Source: Pinus tabuliformis
Lineage: Eukaryota; Streptophyta; Pinopsida; Pinales; Pinaceae
Assembly: GCA_031772625.1 (NCBI GenBank)
Contig: CM062808.1
Coordinates: forward strand, 145,430,605 to 145,494,604
DNA: 64,000 bases
Direction: 5' to 3'
The notes under the pieces were generated by a model. It did not search any database. It was not told the DNA's origin and saw only the letters and a list, made by a program, of their open reading frames with translations. Positions 1 through 9,065 of the stretch are shown piece after piece. Within the stretch, counting starts at the first letter, position 1. Every line of letters starts with the position of its first letter. Both the position numbers and the translations under genes were made by a program.

Positions 1-568
1 CTAATTCCCAATCTTCAAGCTTCAGATGTGGCACATGCCCTAAGCACAGACCTTCAAACATTATGTTTTCTAGTAGCAGGGGTGTATTAAGGAGAAAATT
101 TCCCTCATCTGGGTCCTTCAGGACCTTCAACTTGCCCTGGCATGGAGGGATGTACTCTGGCAGCTTCAAAATCGAGCCTACCCCCTCGATATCAATGTCT
201 TCAGCGCCCTCCTTGGCCTCCAAGTCTACTAATTTTCCTTTCTCCTGCTCAATGGGCTTTTCTATTCTCTAATTTTTCCTTGGTAACTTGCACACCGAGA
301 GTGTCTTCTTCTATTTATCATTTTTAGGATTATGAACCTCCCTTGTCAGGATAGGCTTCGGCCTAGGCGACCTCAATGACTTGGGCACTACTCTGAGAAA
401 TTCCATACTCATGACCTTCGGGGAATCTCCCTTAGAGGCAATAGACGCTCTGGCACTTGCACTTTCTATGAGTGCAGACATGAAGCTGTTAATGAGTTGC
501 TAGGTTTCCTTAGGCAACTTGTCGAATACTAAACTAGTGACCAAGTCCTCAGAGAACTCACGGTTCAT
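1..568 (-). pseudogene. Unrecognised ORF remnant 3' of pol in element E
   Basis: Minus-strand reading from Met at 568-566. It begins MNREFSEDL, holds the serine/alanine-rich stretch SALIESASARASIAS, and later reads VGSILKLPEYIPP and LLENIMFEG up to the window edge. About 190 codons are visible with at least three internal stops, so it is broken. It lies about 430 bases downstream of the end of pol, where extra ORFs of some gypsy elements sit. The consistent codon structure despite the stops suggests it was once translated. I do not recognise a domain and give no function; it may continue beyond base 1. Confidence 0.45.
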
Positions 569-1002
569 GCGCAATAGACAACACAACTCATAAATTCTTA
601 AAATGCAAAGTGTTTCTCGCTAGATAGCCACGTATAATTTATAGGAAATTTAGATTCAAATTCAATCGTTCCCCCCAAAATCAACTCATAAATGTTAGAT
701 TGGCGGCAGATTTTCAAAGATCTCACTCTTAAATTCATCCTTAAATGTCATCCCCACGCTTCTCTTAGCTGTTTTCTCACTGTTAAATCATGAACGGTGA
801 TAGTAACGGTCACTTTCTGGCCGCACTATGTGGTCCCTCCTCCTATAGTGCAACTCCCTTCATGCTTATGTCGATACTATGAAACTCTTTCGTTTCACGC
901 AAAACTTTTGTCGCGCATCTCTATAACCTGGGTAGTGTTGTTTATAGTCCCGCGCCTCCTTTCACTTGCCTGGAGTGCTAAGACAATGCTTCAGTCATAT
1001 AG
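569..1002 (-). other. Element E spacer between pol and the downstream ORF
   Basis: Non-coding or heavily decayed stretch between the pol stop of E and the downstream ORF. Part of it (about 600-660) still reads on the minus strand as upstream codons of that ORF (for example a Y-E-L-C-C-L-L run) but is frameshifted. Nothing else is supported here. Confidence 0.4.
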
Positions 1003-2372
1003 TCATCTAGCCAGATCCCCGGTGTATGGCTTCAATCAGCTGCCATTTACCTTTCCTGAAAATGGATCTCCATTCAATTTCACTAGCTGAACAGCTCCAC
1101 TATCGGTAATCTCTTTGATGACATATGGCCCCAGCCAATGCATCTAAAATTTTCTTGCAAATTTATCAAACTTGTTGTCATATAATAAAACTAAATCATT
1201 TACCTTGAAGGTGTGTAGTTTGATGTGCCGATCATTTCATGCCTTTTCGCGCTCCTTCTGAACTTGCTAATTGAATCCAACCAAAAATCTATCTTCCTCG
1301 AGTTCGGTCAGTTGTGCGAGCCATTCCTCCAAGGCTCCATGGTCTACCATTCCTGTGAATGCCACTATGTGTATACTAGACACAATATACTCCATTGGCA
1401 TCACAGCTTCTATGCCATAAACCAAACTGAAAGGCATCTATCTAATTAGCTTCCTACAAGTGGTTCTGTAAGCCCATAGCACCGTTGGTATGCGCACGTC
1501 CCAATCATTCCTTTGTGCATTGCAACCTTTGTCAGTGCATTCTCCAATATATTATTAAATGCTTCAACCCTCCCTTTAGCTTGAGGGTGATGCGGTGTAC
1601 TCTTCTGATGATAAACTTGGAATTCCTTCATCAGTGCGTTGATTGTTTCGTTAAGGAAATGCGTACCGCGATCACTCATTAAAATATTCAGGAAACCGAA
1701 CCTAGTCATCACATATTCAAATAGGAACTTTGCTGTTGTTGCCACTATACAATCCTTCACAGTTTGTTCCTCCGCCCGTCTAGTCAAATACTCAGTTGCG
1801 GTGATGATATACCCTGCACCCATCTTATTTCTTGGAGGCTGAATCGGCTCTACAAAATTAGTCGCCCATTTATCAAATGGTTACAATGACATCTGTGGAT
1901 TTAGAGGTAGCTTATCCCTCCTTGATGGCTTGTTAGTTCTTTGACATGCATCACATGCCCTACAATAAGGTTTGGAATCCTTATGCAGTGTCAGCCACCA
2001 CAACCCAGCGCGTAAAATTGTGTGTGTTGTTGCTTTTAATGCATAATGGCCTCTTGCAGCTCCTCCGTGAGCTTCAACGAGGATGTTGTTTCGTTCAAAC
2101 TCAGGCACATAATGTTGCAGTTTTTCTTCTGATCCCATATAAAAGTGTCCTACAATGATAGAAAATTCTGTCACGCGCACCACCAATTCCTTCTTCTGTT
2201 GACTAGTGTACCCTTCTGGAGCCATTGATGTAGTCAGGAAGTTTATAGTATCTGTAAAGTGATTTTCCATGATTCCCACAACAAAGAGCTGTGTGTCAGG
2301 CAGTCCATACTCTAAATTGGTAGGCTCCTCTCCTGTTTCAATTTGTGACAGATGATCTATCCCTGCATTCAA
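1003..2372 (-). pseudogene. Element E integrase (Ty3/gypsy), broken
   Basis: Integrase part of the E polyprotein, joined directly to RNase H upstream. The N-terminal zinc-binding region (about 2060-1930) shows H-G-G-A-A-R-G-H then C-R-A-C-D-A-C-Q, the HHCC pattern. In the catalytic core the first acidic position reads W-A-T-N-F where W-x-x-D-F is expected, so Asp is Asn. The second is kept (I-L-M-S-D-R-G-T-H) and so is the Glu (G-R-V-E-A-F-N). The C-terminal part reads through several stops to L-K-P-Y-T-G and a TGA at 1005-1003. The D to N change and the stops mean it cannot be active. Confidence 0.85.
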
Positions 2373-3764
2373 TCATCCTGGCTTCACAATTACTTCAAAA
2401 TCATATTCCTGAAACAACAGCAACCATTTGCATATGTTCCCCCCCAACACATGCTTGTTGATGAGGTACTTTAATGCAGAATGGTCTGTATACATCTTAA
2501 AGTGTCTGCCTAGCAAGCAGTGTCTGAACTTCTGGAGTGTGTACACCATAGCCAACCCTTCGTGCTCTGTCGTCGAATAGTTCCTTTTAGCCTTTGACAA
2601 CATCCTGCTTGTAAATGCTATAGGTTGATCCAATTCACCCTCACCAGCCTGTGTCAATACTACTCCTAGCGCAATATAAGACGCATCCACATGCACATGA
2701 AATTCCTTCTTCCAATCCAGGAAGACTAGGATCGGCGCGGTGACCATTTTCTCCTTTAAAATATCCAAACTCCCCTGAAATTCTTCATCCCAACAGAATG
2801 TAGTTTCCTTCTTTAGCAGCTTTTCCATTGGCATGGTAATCTGGGCATAACTCTTGGTGAACTTCCTATAGTATCCAGTATGACCTAGCATTGCATGCAG
2901 TTGTTTAACACTCTGTGGCGCTTCCAGATTGATAATAACCATGATCTTAGCAGGGTCAACCATTAATCCTTGTCTGCATACCACATGACCCAGCAAGATT
3001 CCTAAGGGAACACAGAACAAACATTTCTTCAAATTTAGCATGATCTGATACCTTCGGCATGTATCCAACATCAAATCTAGACTAGCTACATGGCGCTTTA
3101 CCAGGCCAAACACCATTCAATCATCAAAGTATACCTCCAAAAACTTGTGAATGAATTCCTTGAACGGGCGATGACCATGCGTGAAAATATTGCCGACTCA
3201 TTCTTAAGTCCAAAAGACATTATGGTATACTAGAAACATCCCCACTTAGTCGCAAGGTTGTCTTACTTCTATCTTCAGGTGCGATCTTGATCTGATGGTA
3301 CCCAGAGAACCCATCAATGAATGAATATGATTTCTTTCCACCAACATTATCTAGCACTTTATCGGTGAACGGATTTGGAAAGGGATCATGCGCGTAGGAA
3401 TCATTCAACTTCTTGAGACTACACATATCCTTATTTCATCCTTCTACTTCTTTTCCTGAACTACCATTGGGTTCACCCAATCAGATTCTTCTACCAGTTC
3501 AATAATACCTGCTGCAAGCATTTTATCCAACTCTAAGCGAACCTTTTCTTTATACTTTGGATTAAGGTGATAAGGCCTTTTCTTAATCAACTTTTCATCT
3601 GGCTTTAAATTAATCTTCATGACTCCTAAGTCTCCTATTATTCCCTTCAATTCTGAAAAATTCATAGGGAACAAATCCTAGTATTCGCGGAGTAACTCAG
3701 CAACCTTATTCACTATGGCATCATCCCAATAGTCTCCAATATTTGCAAATTTTGGCTCCTCACC
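2373..3764 (-). pseudogene. Element E reverse transcriptase and RNase H, broken
   Basis: RT and RNase H of a Ty3/gypsy pol on the minus strand. In order: the N-terminal RT motif K-E-K-V-R-L-E-L-D-K-M-L-A-A-G-I-I-E (about 3560-3500), F-I-D-G-F-S-G-Y-H-Q-I (about 3330-3300), the catalytic Y-F-D-D (about 3133-3122), and the thumb motif L-G-H-T-G-Y-Y-R-K-F (about 2890-2860). RNase H then shows F-H-V-H-V-D-A-S (about 2700) and Y-T-D-H-S-A-L-K-Y-L (about 2490-2460). There are frameshifts near 3430 and 3220 and a stop right after Y-F-D-D, so it is a pseudogene. The N-terminal linker continues on the far side of the MITE-like insertion. Confidence 0.9.
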
Positions 3765-4060
3765 ATGGAAAATTTTAGGGGCTAATGTTCGCCCAGTGGG
3801 CTAATTTTCCATGATTTTGACACAAAAAAGATTCGCCAATTTCCAATTTTATAAAAGACGATTCGCCCAAATTTTAGAATATAAAATTATTTTACCTTAA
3901 AAATCGCCAACATTATATAGAGACTATATATAAAATAATTATAAATTTGAATAATTTTACAAATATATCAATAAACATTTATAATTTGCATATTAGGGAT
4001 TAGTGAGATTCGCCAATGTTTTAAACTTCAAGAAAATTTTCCATCCTTAAAATTTTCCTT
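3765..4060. mobile_element. MITE-like insertion with 10-bp TSD in element E
   Basis: A 296-bp very AT-rich block flanked by a perfect 10-bp direct repeat, GCTCCTCACC (3755-3764 and 4061-4070). Its ends form imperfect terminal inverted repeats: ATGGAAAATTTTAGGGG at the left and AAGGAAAATTTTAAGGATGG read inward from the right. Removing the block and one repeat restores the pol reading of E (N-I-G-I-G-E-E then P-K-F-A-N-I-G-D-Y-W). Inside, a GATTCGCCAA-like motif recurs about four times (near 3829, 3857, 3903 and 4010). No ORF. A 9-11 bp TSD is typical of Mutator-like elements, so a non-autonomous Mutator-like MITE is the best guess. Confidence 0.75.
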
Positions 4061-4228
4061 GCTCCTCACCTATGCCAATGTTCACTTGTCTAGTCTTTAA
4101 CAGCTCAGAGATATCTGACTTCTCTATTTGCTATCCTTGAACTTTGTGGTGACCTTCTATCTCTAGGATATTGATGTTCTTCAGATCCTTGTCTTCCTCT
4201 TCAGCGGTCACATTGTAGCACTCCAACA
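4061..4228 (-). pseudogene. Element E gag-pol linker up to the F insertion
   Basis: Short minus-strand coding remnant reading M-L-E-C-Y-N-V-T-A-E-E-E-D and on to T-R-Q-V-N-I-G-I-G-E-E. It joins the gag-like domain (38857 upward) to RT. The reading breaks at 4228 where F begins. The corresponding codons at the other junction are A-L before the break, matching the M-L here. Confidence 0.65.
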
Positions 4229-5409
4229 TGTTATCACTCAGATTTTCCTTAGAAGTTATTAGAAGAAGGAAAGGGGTCCAAGGTAACCACAAACCAGTCT
4301 TTTAAGTACAAAATCTAGCCAATCTATACTTAGAGAGGGCTCTCTCTTTATGATTTAGATTTGTTTAATGGGATATTAGGCTATTTATGAAAGCTTGTAG
4401 GGGATTTTGGTTGGGTCGTGAAATTCTGGTAACAGGTGGATAGAACAAGGCCTTCAATTCATTATGTTATGGAGTCAAATCGAGTGATGGCTCAACTAGA
4501 TCAAATCAAATTACTAAAGGGAAAACTCACAGGGCAAGGTAGTAAAACAAAAGGCAAATGCCAAGTTCAGATGGATGGATGAAATGGTAATAAACAGGGA
4601 GAAAGGGCAATGAAGAATCCTTTAACCAGGTTTAATATGCAGAATAGAGGGTACTCATTAACAAGGAGCAATTAAGTATTCTTTGTTAAATGGGTCACTG
4701 TGATAAACTATGAAAGCAAGGGAGCATTTAAGAATTCCCTAACTATGATAGTCTAGAAGAAAACATTAAGAAAGATAAACCTTTTAAAACATATTGCAGC
4801 AAAGCAACTTCTGAAATATCATTATTTCGTTTATCATTTAGATTTCATGAAAACACATGTGATTATTAATAAATAGAAGGGAAACAGTAAAACATAAGAG
4901 ATATAGAATACTTATTTGATTTCTGTTTGACACAAGTATCCTGTAAACTACTTGAGCTTTATTCCTTGATCCAGCAAGCCATAAAAATGTTGGTACAATA
5001 GAACTTCAATTCCAGAAGAAAATGTCTATAGAAGTGTTGCAGAATCCACCCACAATACTTAGAATAAAGAAGTATTTATATAAAATTTACATCAAAATAT
5101 CTCACAACTAATGAGATTTATTCTAGGGAAACTAAATATCCTTTTACATAAATATAGAGACAGATGGTCTCGGAAATAGAAACAAAAAGTGAACTTATTA
5201 CTGTTGTCCCCGTTTTCATTGAAGGAGCTGGAGGCAGGTCCTATGAATGTGCATCTTGATGTCATGCTAGTAACTTTTTGTTGGACCTATGATTTGATCT
5301 TTCAACTGATACTCTTTTACCTGTATCTAATACACTTTACCTGTTCACCATCATTCATCCTTTTTACTAAACTTTACTGTGGTAATTATTTATGTTTACC
5401 TCACTTTAG
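4229..5409. other. Element F region downstream of its protein, no gene seen
   Basis: About 1.2 kb of AT-rich sequence after the stop of the F protein (minus-strand direction). Frames on both strands are short, with no recognisable motif, tandem repeat or LTR pair. It should hold the 3' untranslated and terminal sequence of F. Confidence 0.4.
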
Positions 5410-5985
5410 TTATGGTAATTTAGAGATGTCAGTCATGTTGGACCACCACTCATCACTTGGTATTTTTTTTCTTGTTAGCTTCTTGTATATTTCATCTATT
5501 TCAGTATATTTCAAAAAATTGGGCTCTACTGGGAATAGGTGCTTAACCTCATGTTCAATGAAGAAAAGGTTTTCTAAACCATCATAGAGAACTTTCCTTG
5601 TGGGCAATGCCTTGGCTGTAGATGAACTAGCTTGACTATTAGCTATATGACGTAACTTATCGATATAATCAATCTGAACCATTAGTTTATCATTGATGGC
5701 TAAAGGACTGGGGAGTCCTTTAGTCTTCAGGATGTCAAACTTTTTCATGAATTGGTCTATGTCTTCCTGCATGCTTTGACACCTACGTTCTAGGACTTGC
5801 ATCAGATTCCTTTTAGTCAATACCTTCTTTAGTTCAAGTATGGTAGCAGTCCGATCTTGAATGTCCAGTTTCTCCAGCTGTTGCCTACTTTTACTATTCA
5901 GAAAATTGATTAGTCTGGTTGCTTCCTCAGGTTTTCTACCCAGTTCTATTCTGGTCTTCTCTATTGCTTCAAGAGCAACTTTTAC
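5410..5985 (-). pseudogene. Element F unknown protein, C-terminal part
   Basis: C-terminal part of the F protein, minus strand, from the A insertion at 5985 to a stop at 5410. It reads in frame across the junction: codons on the 26262 side end F-E-K-I-D-L-V and those here begin V-A-L-E-A-I-E-K-T-R. The segment is rich in heptad-like charged and leucine residues (R-Q-Q-L-E-K-L-D-I-Q-D-R) and is probably coiled coil, followed by a conserved-looking tail with L-F-F-I-E-H-E-V-K-H-L-F-P-V-E-P-N-F. No enzyme motif, zinc finger or membrane segment is visible. I do not recognise the family. Confidence 0.55.
5981..5985. repeat. Target-site duplication of element A, left copy
   Basis: TTTAC directly before the 5' LTR of A. 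The identical TTTAC follows the 3' LTR at 26258-26262. The perfect match fixes both ends of A. Confidence 0.9.
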
Positions 5986-6356
5986 TGTTACACAAAAATA
6001 TCGTCACCATGATTATTTACAGTCAGTATGGGTCTATCATCACTTGTACTGTCCTCTTAAGCAAGTCTAAGACCTCAGCTCTTCAAATCAAGCTTTGGAA
6101 ATGGGAGAAAGACATTAAAAATCAATGTAACTCTGGTTCCGCACTTTCTCTCATGGTCACCTGCGGTCCCACACCTTCTGTGTATAAAAGCTGCGTACCT
6201 ACCCACTCTGTCCCTAACGGTGTAGGTGCGGACCCCTGTGAAAGTCAAAAGGCGCAAATTTTGTCTTAAAAAACTCACTTTGGGTTAATTCTAGAGTTTT
6301 CTAGAAGGAATTTTGACGTGGATTGTTCGCTCTGAGGTGGTTCATGCATTCCAAAA

Positions 6357-6430
6357 GAGAAGGAGCTAATCCCTTGACTAAAGGAGTTATCCCTTTGAAG
6401 GAGGGCTTTATCCCTTTGAAGGAGGACCTA
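6357..6430 (+). promoter_or_regulatory. Tandem U3 motif upstream of the A promoter
   Basis: Three imperfect, about 20-bp repeats around TATCCCTTTGAAGGAGGGC lie just upstream of the TATA box. The LTRs of C have their own three-copy repeat (GGGATAAGYCCCTCTTT type) at the same place. LTR enhancers in plants are often short tandem repeats like these; function here is inferred from position. Confidence 0.5.
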
Positions 6431-6450
6431 GTAACTTCCCTCCATTGCAC

Positions 6451-6457
6451 TATAAAT
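6451..6457 (+). promoter_or_regulatory. TATA box of the A 5' LTR
   Basis: TATAAAT in the context CACTATAAATACAGGC. The same CTATAAATACAGGC is found in both LTRs of C, in the orientation of that element. It is the likely core promoter for the full-length element RNA. Confidence 0.7.
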
Positions 6458-7040
6458 ACAGGCATTTGGGTGAGGACTAGGGAGGTTAGAAGCTGAACAT
6501 TTTGAGGGTAAATGTTGGTGAAATTAAGACATCCTAGTTGAGCTTAAGAGGAGAGATCACATACCTTTTTGGCTTCATTGGGGAGTGAGTGAAACTTGTC
6601 AAAGTAGAGGAGACTTCTTGTTGGACCGTGGGAGGAGCTTGTACAACATCGAGGCGAAGGTTGTAAAGTTCTTCTTCTTTTGAATTAATACAATCAAACT
6701 CATTTTTCTCAACAAGTATCTTATGTTATTTGTTTCATGGACTCCTTGACTTTCATGTTAAATATGTTTTATGCAATTGGTTTTTCAGGTGCTATTTAAT
6801 TTGTTTGCCTTGTTTGTGTTTTCAGATTCGTGAAAAGGAGCCCATTTGGATCAAAGGAGCGAGGGCATCCACAAGCTTGTGTTGGACCAAAGGTAGACCC
6901 AAAAACACTTGTTTGCTATTGTTTATTAAAGCATATTTAGAGAAAGATAGTGTTTGGTTGGTTTTCTTGTCATTAGGTCTTCTTTAGATTCTAGGAAGGT
7001 CTATCTTGTCCGCAAGATCGACTCATTCCGTGCGACAAAA

Positions 7041-7060
7041 TGGTGACCATACTGGGGACT
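7041..7060 (+). promoter_or_regulatory. Element A primer-binding site
   Basis: TGGTGACCATACTGGGGACT starts three bases after the LTR end. C has TGGCGACTCCACTGGG at the equivalent place. It begins with the usual TGG; I do not assign the tRNA. Confidence 0.65.
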
Positions 7061-9065
7061 TGATTGTTTTCCTTGTTTATAATTTGACCTGAGAAAATTT
7101 ATTTCTGTTTCTGTTTTTGACTTGATGATTGTGGGATTGGGTGAATTTAGTTAATTTTGAGTCAGTTTTTATTTTTCATAGTTTTGGGAGAGGTACGCAC
7201 CCTCTGAGTTAAGCACAGTGCGTACCTGTACGCACTTTTTCTTTGTACACAGAGCGTAAACGCACCTATGTAAACAGGCCGCCTACGTACCTTGTCAAAA
7301 ATTTGAGAAATTTTAAATTTTTCTCTTTTTTATCAGTTTAGAATTTGTTTATAGGTTTTAGCCATTGCCCAGACCTGCTTGTTCCCTATCAAAAAATTTC
7401 CTTGGTTTAATTTCATTAGTGTTAGGGTTTTAGGTGGAATTTCTAGGAGTTTTGCTTGTTGGGTTTGTTATTCGTTTTTGGTTGTGTAGTGGCTCTGAGC
7501 TTAGAAGCTGTAGGGACCTCAGATTACCTTGGTGTCTACCAGTCTTCTTATGAGTCTGACCATTCATGAAATCTCCCCTTGTTGAGGAATCCGCTTTGTG
7601 TTTTCTCATTTCAAAATTTCGAAAAACTTGTATTTGAAAGTTTGGAATTTTCATTTTTAAAAAAGAAAACGAAAGATTGGTTGTTTTTTGACTAATTGTG
7701 ATTCTGCATAAATTAGTCCTTAGCTCACATTTAGCTGAGTAAAACATCCTCAAAAAGACTTTTAGTAGGATTTGACTTCAAGTAGATTTTTATAGTTTGT
7801 AGCTCTCAAAGTTAGTCATTTTCATTAGTTTTGAGTGTTTTATTTACAAAATATAAAAAATCTCTTTTGGAAAAGGTTTGTTTTTGTAGTGGTTGAGTGC
7901 TTTGAAAAGGAAAGGGAAATTTTTGTGAAATAACTAGTTGTCTCATTTTGAGTGCTTTGGAAAAGAAAAATCTCTTCTTTAAATTTGTTTAATTGAGAAA
8001 GATTTGTGTTTACAAAGTATTTGCATTCTCAAACTCTTTCTTAGTGTAGAAGTTCATCGAAGAGAAAATATTGTTTAAATCATATTAGGTGCATCTTTTT
8101 AGTGATTTCGAGTCGTCTTTACACCATGAGTTTCATCTCTGCCACCCCTTGACTTAAACAACAACCACTAAAATTAACGCTTAAAGTAAAATTCACCTAG
8201 TAACATTTTATTTCTAGGGCTCTGATACACCAACTTAGCTTAGGCTAGTGTCTTGGAGTAGGAGAGTAATTAACTCTCCAAGACAGTAAAAAAAAACAAG
8301 TAGCTGTATCTTGTGGTAGGAAGAAATCCAATTGTTGCATTTATGGTCTGGGAAAGCTCCTCTTAAAGGAGAAGCACGAGATCGTGTTCGAACCAGTGTG
8401 GGAATCAATCCTTCCTCATTGGGAATGACGCCAGATATTCACGTATTAAAAACAGTAAACCTTGGATTAACCATTGTCGAGGAGCCTGGGGTCACTTGTT
8501 GGTAAACCTTGGATTATGTCAAGGAGCCTTCAAGGGGATTGAGCTTGCTACTCTGCCCTTGCATGCGTATCGGATCGTAGACTGTTCCCCCAGGTGTATT
8601 TGTCTCAGTTGGTAACCTTAGTGGCCATATTCATTAGGATTCTTCCTAAGGTGACAGTGGTGGGAAGATCCCACTGTACCTAGAGCAGACGTCGGCTAGA
8701 CTCACTTGGATTTTCTGGGCGGTTCACTTCACTCGAGACAGTTAAGTGGAGGAACTTGGTCCAGTCTATTCATTAAGCAGGTTGTTGGGGTTACTGTTCC
8801 AACCGCCATTTCTGTACTGAATTCTGCGACGTTGGATTTCATCACCAACTAGTGTTTTCGGTCCGGAAAGTTACTGTTTGTATGCGTTTGATCTATAGAT
8901 TCTTTAGGCGTGTGATTCAAATTTGTTTGGTTCTTTAGAGGCTTTAGGTGTTTCTAATTGAGATTTTACTTTGTTTGCGTGTGAAGTAGTTAAAAGTTTT
9001 TAACTGTGGCTGAGTTACCAAGATAGTCCCGTAGACTTCGGGGCCAGTCTCCTGAGTTTGTAACC
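7061..9065 (+). other. Element A 5' leader, non-coding
   Basis: About 2 kb without a supported gene. It holds a CpG-rich inverted repeat GTGCGTAC-CT-GTACGCAC (7218-7235), a hairpin with arms TGTCTTGGAG/CTCCAAGACA (8249-8258 and 8276-8285), and a short internal duplication around CAGTAAACCTTGGATTA (about 8452-8530). The leader of C (57403-59402) has the same order of elements. Roles in packaging or translation are possible but not shown. Confidence 0.6.
8249..8285 (+). other. Conserved leader hairpin of element A
   Basis: Perfect 10-bp inverted repeat TGTCTTGGAG/CTCCAAGACA with a 17-base interior that can itself pair in part (GAGAGT/ACTCTC). The same arms are found in C at 58122-58131 and 58149-58158, while the interior differs. 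Conservation of the arms in two elements supports an RNA structure. Confidence 0.55.

Larger units (their letters stand above)
5986..7037 (+). repeat. Element A 5' LTR
   Basis: 1052 bp, starting TGTTACACAAAAATATCG and ending CCGTGCGACA. It matches the 3' LTR (20174-26257 with B removed) closely. It includes a TATA box (6451), upstream short repeats (6357-6430) and a GC-rich stretch (about 6135-6247) with GCGTACC and GTGCGGACC words. Parts, especially around the TATA box, resemble the LTR of C, so the two families are related. Confidence 0.92.

Noticed and set aside
797..1449. Plus-strand ORFs of 74-97 codons opposite the E integrase end
   Set aside because: They overlap the decayed minus-strand integrase C-terminus and have no recognisable content; they are shadows.
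8361..8420. Possible tRNA-like sequence in the A leader (GAAGCACGAGATCGTGTTCGAACC)
   Set aside because: A GTTCGAACC word fits a T-loop or B box, but I could not fold an acceptor stem or anticodon arm around it, and C shows the same region as ordinary leader.
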